Assembly: GCF_000520955.1 (NCBI RefSeq)
Contig: NZ_JACC01000052.1
Location: 1 to 40,002 of the forward strand
Length of the DNA stretch: 40,002 nt
Reading direction: 5' to 3'
DNA from: Aquimarina pacifica
GTDB lineage: Bacteria; Bacteroidota; Bacteroidia; Flavobacteriales; Flavobacteriaceae
The notes beneath the pieces were generated by a model, which made no database searches, had not been told where the DNA came from, and saw nothing but the letters and a program-made list of their open reading frames with translations. The number at the start of each line of letters is the position of its first letter. Positions within the stretch are counted from its first letter, which is position 1. Shown here piece by piece: positions 33,136 through 40,002 of this stretch. The translations under genes were made by a program, and so were the position numbers.

Positions 33136-33738
33136 TTACTTAAGGTTTAGCGTTAGTTGTTCTGGTAACAAACGGAAGCTTTTTCTGTGGTATTTGGTTA
33201 TGCCGTATTTGCGAATAGCCTCTCTATGTTCTTTGGTAGGGTAGCCCTTGTTTTTTTTCCAATTGTACATAGGGAACTCTAAGTGTATTTTTTCCATAAA
33301 TTCATCACGATATGTTTTTGCCAGAACAGAAGCACCAGCAATACTAAGGTATTTACTATCACCTTTAATAACGCACGTATGGGGTATATTATGATATGGT
33401 TTGAATTTATTTCCATCCACAATAATATGCTCTGGTTGGGGAGACAATTGCTCGATCGCTCTTTGCATGGCAAGAATAGAAGCATTCAAAATATTAATTT
33501 GATCTATTTCTTCCATAAAAATATGTGTAACACCATAGGTCAAAGAAGAGTCTTCTAATAGTGGTTTTAAAAGTTTTCTTTTGGGTTCACTAAGCTGTTT
33601 CGAGTCATTTAATGTCGAATTAGTAAAATCATCAGGGAGAATAATAGCAGCTGCAGTAACAGGACCAGCAAGACAACCTCGGCCAGCTTCATCTGTGCCA
33701 CATTCTAAAAGATGAGGATGTAGTTTTAGTTCGAGCAT
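33136..33738 (-). CDS. rnhB: Ribonuclease HII
   Basis: Removes RNA from RNA/DNA hybrids and cuts at single ribonucleotides in DNA; cytoplasmic. Seen: GTDEAGRGCLAGPV (14-27) with Asp16 and Glu17, the first metal ligands; HIIVDGNKF (104-112) with Asp108; and SIAGASVLAKTYRDEFM (132-148) with Asp145. The length of 200 residues is normal. The start ATG at 33738 agrees with the family. Ends 122 bases before the start of the large lipoprotein gene, so they may share a transcript. The porin gene is divergent, 135 bases away. Confidence 0.95.
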   Translation of the reverse strand: MLELKLHPHLLECGTDEAGRGCLAGPVTAAAIILPDDFTNSTLNDSKQLSEPKRKLLKPLLEDSSLTYGVTHIFMEEIDQINILNASILAMQRAIEQLSPQPEHIIVDGNKFKPYHNIPHTCVIKGDSKYLSIAGASVLAKTYRDEFMEKIHLEFPMYNWKKNKGYPTKEHREAIRKYGITKYHRKSFRLLPEQLTLNLK

Positions 33739-33847
33739 AAAGCGAAGATACAGTAAGAATAGAATATCGAAAAACTATTTTTTTAATTTAAAATTAAAAC
33801 TTCATTTAAACAAGCAATGAGTAATATTTACTTTCATTAAAAAAGCA

Positions 33848-33855
33848 TATTTTTG
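33848..33855 (+). promoter_or_regulatory. Candidate -7 element for the porin gene
   Basis: TATTTTTG fits TAnnTTTG. It overlaps an upstream TTG codon (33853) and supports the ATG at 33874 as the true start, with a leader of only about 10-15 bases. No clear -33 TTG is seen. Confidence 0.35.
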
Positions 33856-33873
33856 CCAAAGTTCAAAATTCTA

Positions 33874-35847
33874 ATGAGAAAAAACATACTACTTTTAGTC
33901 ATTCTTTTATCAGTGCCTGTGGCATGGTCACAGGATAGAAACCGTGATACTGATTTTGATGAAAACAAGGAAGGGGCTAAAGAATTCAAGTCATTAAGAA
34001 GATCCAAAGATGATGAGAAGGAAAAACCTCCTATAACAGATTACAAGATCATTGATATAAAAAATGACACTACCTATGTAGATACGACTTTGAGTATTCA
34101 AAAAGATTATAAGTTTAATTACCTAAGGAGAGATCACTTTGAGTTAATGCCTATTCATAATGTAGCTCAAACCTATACAAGTCTTGCCAAAAGAGTAGAG
34201 CGGGATCATCTTTTACCACTTTTTGGAGCAAGAGCACGCCATTTTAATTTCATGGAAGCCGATGATATTAGGTATTATAATGTTCCTTCTCCATTAACCG
34301 AATTATATTTTAATACTACTTTTGAGCAAGGACAGCAATTAGATTCTTTTATAACGATTAATACTTCACCACAACTTAATTTGTCAATTGCATATAAAGG
34401 AGTCCGCTCACTGGGTAAATATCAACATGCACTTACAAGTACGGGTAATTTTAGGGCTACCGCTAGTTATTTTACCAAAAATGAAAGATATAGAGTGCGA
34501 ACACATTTTGTGTCACAGGATTTATTGAATGAAGAAAACGGCGGATTATCTCAGACGGGTTTGAATGAATATTTAGGAGTTACAGGAGAAGATGATGAGT
34601 TTTCTGATAGAGGTGCAATAACGGTTAATTTTGAGGACGCAGAGAGTACATTGTTTGGAAAACGTTATTATTTGAATCATGAATATGCGTTTATAAAAAA
34701 AACAGATAGTACTTCTACAGGATTATCCTTTGGTCATATATTAGACATAACTGATAAAAAGTTCTTGTTTAATCAGTCAGCTGTCGAATATAGTGAGTTG
34801 TTTGGTGAAGCCTACGAATCTGATGCGATCGCTGACCGAGTTGCATTAGAGGATTTTAGTAATCACCTGTTTTTAGATTTTACAAATAAGTGGTTGGGAC
34901 ATTTTAGAATTAAAGGAGGAAATTCTAACTATAATTATGGATATAGTTCGTTGTTAATTCAAACAGATGATTTAGGAAACGATATAACTATTACAAATAG
35001 AATAAAAGGAGATATATATTCTGTTGGTGGCGAATATCAAAATTCGTTTAAAGGGTTTCAGGTTTTTGCGGATGGAATGACTATTGTTTCAGGAGATTTT
35101 ACGGGAAACTATCTGAATGCAGGAGCAGGATATCAGCTTAATGAAAAATACAAGGCAGAGACAATAATTAGTTCTAATTCGGTAGCCCCTAATTATAATT
35201 TTCTTTTATACCAAAGTGATTATGTTAATTATAACTGGCAAAACGATTTCGAAAATACCGAAACTCAAAAATTACAAGTCAATGTAGAGGCAAATCAAAT
35301 TGCCAAAATCGAAGCTAGTTATAGTATTATTAATAACTACACGTACTTTACCAAAGATGCAGACTCGATAACAATTCCTACACAAGCAACAGGAAATATT
35401 GATGTTCTTAAAGTAAAACTGACAAATGGGGTGAAGTTCTGGAAATTCGGACTCGATAATACATTTATGTATCAGAAGGTCGACGGAGGAGATTTTGTAT
35501 ATAATGTTCCAGAATTTGTAACCAGAAATAGTCTTTATTATCAAGACGAATGGTTTAAAAAAGCAATGTTTTTACAAACAGGAGTAACACTTAGATATTT
35601 TACAAGTTACACTGCCGACGGGTATGATCCCATATTGTCAGAATTCTATGTTCAAAACATTGAAGAGATTGGCGGGTATCCGCAGATTGACTTGTTTTTT
35701 AATGCTAAAGTAAAACAGACACGTATTTATTTTAAAGTTGAAAATTTTGGAGAAGCTTTTAGCCAAAATAGAGAATTCTCAGCACCGGGGTATGCAACTC
35801 GTGATGCAGTTTTACGTTTTGGTTTGGTTTGGAATTTCTTTCTTTAA
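33874..35847 (+). CDS. Putative outer-membrane porin (Porin_10 family)
   Basis: A 657-residue outer-membrane protein from ATG 33874. Signal peptide MRKNILLLVILLSVPVAWSQ with cleavage near residue 20, then an acidic Arg/Asp/Lys-rich region (RDTDFDENKEGAKEFKSLRRSKDDEKEKPP). The rest consists of alternating hydrophobic strands with aromatic girdles (YFTKNERYRVRTHFVSQ, FSVGGEYQNSF-like segments) ending in GYATRDAVLRFGLVWNFFL, a terminal Phe-containing strand as expected for BAM recognition. These features and the position next to rnhB match the 'putative porin' family widespread in Flavobacteriaceae. A TTG at 33853 in frame would add seven residues before the signal peptide and is less likely. 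Substrate unknown. Confidence 0.87.
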   Translation: MRKNILLLVILLSVPVAWSQDRNRDTDFDENKEGAKEFKSLRRSKDDEKEKPPITDYKIIDIKNDTTYVDTTLSIQKDYKFNYLRRDHFELMPIHNVAQTYTSLAKRVERDHLLPLFGARARHFNFMEADDIRYYNVPSPLTELYFNTTFEQGQQLDSFITINTSPQLNLSIAYKGVRSLGKYQHALTSTGNFRATASYFTKNERYRVRTHFVSQDLLNEENGGLSQTGLNEYLGVTGEDDEFSDRGAITVNFEDAESTLFGKRYYLNHEYAFIKKTDSTSTGLSFGHILDITDKKFLFNQSAVEYSELFGEAYESDAIADRVALEDFSNHLFLDFTNKWLGHFRIKGGNSNYNYGYSSLLIQTDDLGNDITITNRIKGDIYSVGGEYQNSFKGFQVFADGMTIVSGDFTGNYLNAGAGYQLNEKYKAETIISSNSVAPNYNFLLYQSDYVNYNWQNDFENTETQKLQVNVEANQIAKIEASYSIINNYTYFTKDADSITIPTQATGNIDVLKVKLTNGVKFWKFGLDNTFMYQKVDGGDFVYNVPEFVTRNSLYYQDEWFKKAMFLQTGVTLRYFTSYTADGYDPILSEFYVQNIEEIGGYPQIDLFFNAKVKQTRIYFKVENFGEAFSQNREFSAPGYATRDAVLRFGLVWNFFL

Positions 35848-35986
35848 AAATATAGTTCAATTTCAATATAATAAATAGTGCTTATATGTTTTGGTGCGAT
35901 TATAGGATAAATACCTTTTATTCTAATGCATAAAATATTTACCTGTCATTCACTTAAATTGAATATACAAAATTCTATTTAAAATG

Positions 35987-35994
35987 TATCTTTG
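35987..35994 (+). promoter_or_regulatory. Candidate -7 element for the YdeP-type gene
   Basis: TATCTTTG fits TAnnTTTG and lies 62 bases upstream of the ATG at 36057. A TTG occurs at 35959-35961, with a 25-base spacing that is longer than usual. Confidence 0.4.
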
Positions 35995-36056
35995 ATATCG
36001 AAGTAGTAATAGTTCTATGCACTGGCGCTTCCTCTCTTGTTTTTAAATACTAATAA

Positions 36057-38354
36057 ATGAGCACCACAAAAAAAAGAAATGTCTCACCAATAGGTTCTAC
36101 AGAATTTACAGGGATTCAGATAAAAGAGCCAGCAACCTATGCTGCAGGAATTCCAGCAGTCAAAATTGCGTTGCAACATGCGTTCAAAGAAATGGGGGTA
36201 GTCAAATCATTACATGTGTTACCTAAAATGAACCAAAAAGAAGGGTTTGATTGTCCTGGTTGCGCATGGCCAGATCCTGATTCGCCTTCAAAACTTGGAG
36301 AATATTGCGAGAACGGAGTAAAAGCTATTGCCGAAGAAGCAACTAATAAAAGAGTAGATAAAGATTTTTTTGCCAAGTATTCAGTAGAAGAATTATCGAT
36401 GTGGTCAGATTATCAGATTGGTAAAAGTGGAAGACTTACAGAACCAATGATTCTTAGACCAGGTCAAATATATTACGAACCAATTTCTTGGGAGGGCGCC
36501 TATGAAGTAATAGCAAAAGAATTAAGAGCGGTAAATTCGCCAGACGAAGGGATATTCTATACATCAGGTAGATCTAGTAATGAAGCAGCTTTCCTATATG
36601 GCCTTTTTGTAAGAGCATTTGGGACAAATAATATGCCTGATTGTTCTAACATGTGTCATGAATCAAGTGGTGTAGCATTGAGCCAAACATTGGGCATAGG
36701 AAAAGGTTCTGTAAAACTAGAAGATTTTGATAAATCCGAAGTGGTATTGGTTATTGGTCAAAATCCAGGCACGAATCATCCTCGAATGCTAACAGCATTA
36801 CAAAAATGTAAAGAAAACGGAGGAAAAGTGATATCCATCAACCCCTTAGAAGAGGCAGGCCTAATTAGATTCAAAAATCCTCAGGAAATTAAAGGAGTTA
36901 TTTCGTCGGGGACAGCATTAACGGATATCCATCTTCAGGTAAAAATCAATCAAGATGTACCTCTTTTAAAATTAATTATCAAAAAACTCAAAAGATTAGA
37001 TGAGAGACAAGGTGATGTTTTTGACCATGAGTTTATAAAAACCTATACGCAAGGATATGATAAGTTACTCGAAGATATTGATGCATATTCAGAAACCGAT
37101 TTGTTGGCATTAAGCGGAATAGAGGGGGATAAAATAAATTCGGTGGTAGAATTATTGGCTAAAAAAGATAAGATTATTATCTGTTGGGCTATGGGGTTAA
37201 CGCAACACAAAAATGGTGTCGATAACATAAAAGAATCAGTGAACCTACTATTGCTCAAAGGCAGTCTAGGGAAACCAGGAGCAGGGACGTGCCCTGTACG
37301 TGGTCATAGTAATGTACAGGGGGATAGAACGGTGGGGATTATGCATCATGTTTCTGCAGAATTAAATGCATCGATCCAAAATACATTTGGTTTTATACCT
37401 CCCGATAAAGAAGGGTTAGATACAGTGCATGCAATACAAGCAATGCATGAAAAAAAAGCAAAAGTTTTTGTGGCATTAGGGGGTAATTTTCTGTCCGCAG
37501 CTTCAGATACCGAATATACCGCAGAAGCGCTTCAGAATTGTGAGCTTACGGTAGCTGTTAGTACAAAATTAAACAGGAGTCATCTGATAACAGGTAAAAC
37601 TGCACTGATACTGCCAACACTCGGGCGATCAGAGTTAGATACAAAAAAAGGGAGCCCCAGGTTTTTTACAGTAGAAAATAGTATGGGTAAAGTACATCAG
37701 TCCAAAGGAATGTTAAAACCTGCCTCAGATCAACTACGAAGCGAACCCGAAATTATAGGGGGAATTGCAAACGCCTATTTTAGGGGTGATCATTCAGTTA
37801 ATTGGAAAGAACTTGGTGAGAATTATGAATTGATAAGAGAAAAAATTGAACGTGTTATCAAAGGATTTGAAAATCTTAATGCGAGATCAAAGGGAACGGG
37901 CTTTTATCTACCTAATAATGTTCGGGACCTCGATTTTAGTAAACTTCCGAACAAGAAAGCGCAGTTTAGTATCTGTTCTCTGCCAGAACATGATCTGAAA
38001 GAAGATGAATTTATATTGATGACCATCCGATCCCATGATCAGTTTAATACAACTATTTATGGATTAGACGATCGATATAGAGGGGTTTATAATGAGCGTC
38101 GTGTCATATTGATGAATAAGGGTGATATGTCAAAGCTTGCTTTAGAGCCATTAGATATAGTAGATATTCGAAGCTGTTATAATGACAGGGATCGGGTAGC
38201 GCATAATTTTTTGGTAATACCTTATAATATACCTTCGGGTAATTTGGCGTCTTATTTCCCTGAGACGAATGTTCTAATACCATATAATCATTATGCAAAA
38301 GAGAGCCATACACCAATTAGCAAGTCTGTCGTAGTGCGAATTGAGAAAAGATAG
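36057..38354 (+). CDS. FdhF/YdeP family molybdopterin oxidoreductase
   Basis: A 765-residue cytoplasmic (no signal peptide) enzyme of the formate dehydrogenase alpha/DMSO reductase superfamily. Seen: GFDCPGCAWPDPDSPSKLGEYCENG (about 62-86), which supplies Cys ligands for an Fe-S cluster; the MGD-binding stretch FYTSGRSSNEAAFLYGLFVRAFGTNNMPDCSNMCHESS; VVLVIGQNPGTNHPRMLT; GAGTCPVRGHSNVQGDRTVGI; and the C-terminal dinucleotide-binding domain (about 640-765) with MTIRSHDQFNTTIYGLDDRYRGVYNERRVILMNKGDM. It matches YdeP-like proteins, linked in E. coli to acid resistance, for which the substrate is not known. No FdhD or partner subunit lies nearby in the window. Ends at a strong bidirectional terminator. 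Confidence 0.9.
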   Translation: MSTTKKRNVSPIGSTEFTGIQIKEPATYAAGIPAVKIALQHAFKEMGVVKSLHVLPKMNQKEGFDCPGCAWPDPDSPSKLGEYCENGVKAIAEEATNKRVDKDFFAKYSVEELSMWSDYQIGKSGRLTEPMILRPGQIYYEPISWEGAYEVIAKELRAVNSPDEGIFYTSGRSSNEAAFLYGLFVRAFGTNNMPDCSNMCHESSGVALSQTLGIGKGSVKLEDFDKSEVVLVIGQNPGTNHPRMLTALQKCKENGGKVISINPLEEAGLIRFKNPQEIKGVISSGTALTDIHLQVKINQDVPLLKLIIKKLKRLDERQGDVFDHEFIKTYTQGYDKLLEDIDAYSETDLLALSGIEGDKINSVVELLAKKDKIIICWAMGLTQHKNGVDNIKESVNLLLLKGSLGKPGAGTCPVRGHSNVQGDRTVGIMHHVSAELNASIQNTFGFIPPDKEGLDTVHAIQAMHEKKAKVFVALGGNFLSAASDTEYTAEALQNCELTVAVSTKLNRSHLITGKTALILPTLGRSELDTKKGSPRFFTVENSMGKVHQSKGMLKPASDQLRSEPEIIGGIANAYFRGDHSVNWKELGENYELIREKIERVIKGFENLNARSKGTGFYLPNNVRDLDFSKLPNKKAQFSICSLPEHDLKEDEFILMTIRSHDQFNTTIYGLDDRYRGVYNERRVILMNKGDMSKLALEPLDIVDIRSCYNDRDRVAHNFLVIPYNIPSGNLASYFPETNVLIPYNHYAKESHTPISKSVVVRIEKR

Positions 38355-38381
38355 TGTTTATTTTGATAATGTTAAGAGTAT

Positions 38382-38419
38382 AAAAAATGCCCATGAGGAA
38401 GTTCTCAAAGGCATTTTTA
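38382..38419. terminator. Bidirectional terminator between convergent genes
   Basis: AAAAAATGCC (38382-38391) pairs with GGCATTTTTA (38410-38419), with an inner TGAG/CTCA stem. It lies between the YdeP-type gene and the minus-strand lipoprotein gene and serves both. Confidence 0.85.
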
Positions 38420-38437
38420 ATAAAATAAATTAGTAAC

Positions 38438-39688
38438 TTATTCAGTGAGCACAAAAACATTCGCTTGTATTTCTGCTTTTAGAGGATCGTATATTTTAAA
38501 CTCATGCTCATTTGCTACAGATCTATGCGCACCAACAAAAGGAATAGATTGTCCTAGTGCCGAAAATTCGAACGTTGCCTCAATAGTGTATTTTCCTATT
38601 CCGTCAAAGTCACCTATAAAATTCCCGGGAAAACCCGTTTGAACAAATAATTTCCCTTGTTCGCCAGAATAAATAGCATCATCTCCATCATCAGAAACAT
38701 CTTGAAGACGAATAGTAGTATAATAATCTTTAGGTTCTTCCTCAGGAGAACTTATTACAGTCACTTTCGTTGCAGAAAGCGATGAAGTAATAGGATAGTT
38801 TCCGTGATGAGTGAAGGTGGTTACGTTATTAAAAATGTTAATTCTTGATACAATATCGCCATCATTAAGGATGATATCAGTTTCATCAAAAGAAATAGGG
38901 TCTTTTACATCCACTATAACATGGTACTCGACATATCTTGATTGATCACTGTTATATACTTTTAATTGAACAAGGTTAGGGTATTTGAAGTCCAAAGATG
39001 TTTCTTGAGAAAAAGGTGTATAATCATCTTGTGCTCCATTTATGTCAGTATGATAGGTAATTGAGCTTCCAGAATATTCAATGGTTGGTTTTAAATCTGA
39101 AAAATCAGTTCCTCGAGGTACGATCATAACTATTGTACCTTGATGTTTGCTCAAAAAAGACAAACTTCTAATTTCATTAGCACTAATATCATTATCAAGA
39201 GAAGGGTTATTAGCTTTAAGGAAACTAAAATTACTAATCGTTAGAGGTTCGTTTACCGGGTCCAGATCCTCTATAGTAACCAAAACATCATATTGTAAAG
39301 ACACTGATGAATCTTTAGAAGTAATTGTATATGTAATCGTTTGTCCCGGAATAATACTTTTCTCACCAACAGCTGGAGAGATAGTAAATTCAGAAGAATC
39401 AAAAGGAACCTCCAGAAGACTAAAGGCTGTAGTAGTTGTGTATGCCAATTTTAAAGTAATTTCTCCTTTATTCTGAGGAGTTCCGTTTATCATTGTCGGC
39501 TGTTTTATAGATGTTTCTTCTATTTCGAATGCGTCTACCTCTGATAAAACAAAACTAAATAGTTGTGCTGTTTCAAAATTAATGGTATTTGTATCTTCAT
39601 TGATATCATCATCATTACTTGTACAGCTTAGATGCAGTAGCCCAATAAGTAAAAGTAGGATGGCTGGTGTTTTGTAGTTTGTTTTCAT
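38438..39688 (-). CDS. Surface lipoprotein with DUF5018-like region
   Basis: A 416-residue lipoprotein from the ATG at 39688; an in-frame start at 39733 would put 15 extra residues before the signal. Signal MKTNYKTPAILLLLIGLLHLSC with Cys22, then acidic TSNDDDINEDTNT, as in exported Bacteroidota lipoproteins. The middle part (about 145-260) contains LTISNFSFLKANNPSLDNDISA…IVMIVPRGTDFSDLKPTIEYSGSSITYH, a beta-sandwich resembling DUF5018-type Ig-like domains that bind or support surface glycans. The N-terminal and C-terminal parts are also beta-rich. Surface exposure is inferred from the acidic run after Cys. No binding residues are recognised. Confidence 0.82.
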   Translation of the reverse strand: MKTNYKTPAILLLLIGLLHLSCTSNDDDINEDTNTINFETAQLFSFVLSEVDAFEIEETSIKQPTMINGTPQNKGEITLKLAYTTTTAFSLLEVPFDSSEFTISPAVGEKSIIPGQTITYTITSKDSSVSLQYDVLVTIEDLDPVNEPLTISNFSFLKANNPSLDNDISANEIRSLSFLSKHQGTIVMIVPRGTDFSDLKPTIEYSGSSITYHTDINGAQDDYTPFSQETSLDFKYPNLVQLKVYNSDQSRYVEYHVIVDVKDPISFDETDIILNDGDIVSRINIFNNVTTFTHHGNYPITSSLSATKVTVISSPEEEPKDYYTTIRLQDVSDDGDDAIYSGEQGKLFVQTGFPGNFIGDFDGIGKYTIEATFEFSALGQSIPFVGAHRSVANEHEFKIYDPLKAEIQANVFVLTE

Positions 39689-40002
39689 TTTAAAAATTGA
39701 TTTGTTTGATGTGAATGTTTGAATTACCAACAACTATGCCAAGTCTCTTTATTTTGTGAGTTATCGATTGCAATATTATTGAGACAGATTGTTTTTTATT
39801 TTAAAATCAAGCGCTAGAATGTTGGTGTGTTACCAATTGGTACTGTGATGAAGGATTTCTTAGTAGAAATTAGAGTGTTTCTTATTAATATATAGAGAAA
39901 AAAAGACATGACACATGTGGTGTCATTATAATAGGTGTTGGGGAAATAAACACCATTTTATAGTTTCATGTATTTTTTTTCATTGTTTGTGCGTTTTTTT
40001 GT
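39689..40002. other. Intergenic region at the right edge with two small hairpins
   Basis: No gene is seen. It holds the promoter region of the lipoprotein gene and two small inverted repeats: ATGACAC/GTGTCAT at 39908-39926 and GGTGTT/AACACC at 39934-39954. The pair may terminate a transcript entering from the right or belong to a regulatory element; they lie too near the edge to decide. Confidence 0.45.

Noticed and set aside
1..40002. tRNA, rRNA, insertion sequence, prophage or integrase
   Set aside because: No cloverleaf-like segment, transposase or integrase motifs, or terminal inverted repeats were seen in the gaps or genes.

Overview
The window is AT-rich DNA from a marine member of the Flavobacteriaceae (Bacteroidota). 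Evidence for this: many short Bacteroidota-type lipoprotein signals (…SC followed by G/N/D/S residues), a type IX secretion C-terminal sorting domain on a large metalloprotease, a Porin_10-type outer-membrane protein, a SPOR protein, TAnnTTTG-like -7 promoter elements, weak Shine-Dalgarno sites and several alginate-lyase genes. A genus such as Aquimarina is plausible but cannot be fixed from sequence reading alone.

Layout. 0-3.5 kb: two minus-strand PL7 alginate lyase lipoproteins, one with a C-terminal three-repeat fascin-like trefoil and one with an 18-triplet collagen-like Gly-X-Thr linker. They are separated by a 916-base non-coding stretch with two operator-like palindromes. 3.7-6.9 kb: a tight three-gene plus-strand operon (ACC deaminase/D-cysteine desulfhydrase family, glucosaminidase-LysM lipoprotein, hemL). 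6.9-7.5 kb: a stand-alone TIR-like protein. 7.8-11.7 kb: a 694-residue protein of unknown function followed by an exported protein with one CXXCH haem site. 11.8-14.8 kb: divergent esterase-PA14 and PL38/PF05426-type polysaccharide lyase genes. 14.8-17.1 kb: a helical-repeat protein and a YiaA-like membrane protein.

17.1-18.3 kb holds the least expected feature. Two tandem copies of a short transcription unit each have a promoter-like element, a 28-codon ORF and a hairpin terminator with an identical loop. The two peptides share 19 of 28 residues, and 8 of those 19 codons differ only synonymously, which argues for real coding. A small secreted DUF6515-like protein follows.

18.4-26.1 kb: a SPOR protein, an unrecognised exported protein, lysS, a DUF1573 lipoprotein, a membrane-bound LuxR-type regulator with a TTG start, a 52-residue Pmp3/YqaE protein and lipB. 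26.3-40 kb: a 1307-residue reprolysin-like T9SS metalloprotease, a large lipoprotein followed by a porin locus around rnhB, a YdeP-type molybdopterin oxidoreductase and a lipoprotein with a DUF5018-like region.

Taken together: housekeeping genes (hemL, lysS, lipB, rnhB) are interspersed with secreted polysaccharide- and protein-degrading enzymes typical of an algae-associated marine degrader. I see no insertion sequence, prophage, CRISPR array, rRNA or tRNA gene.
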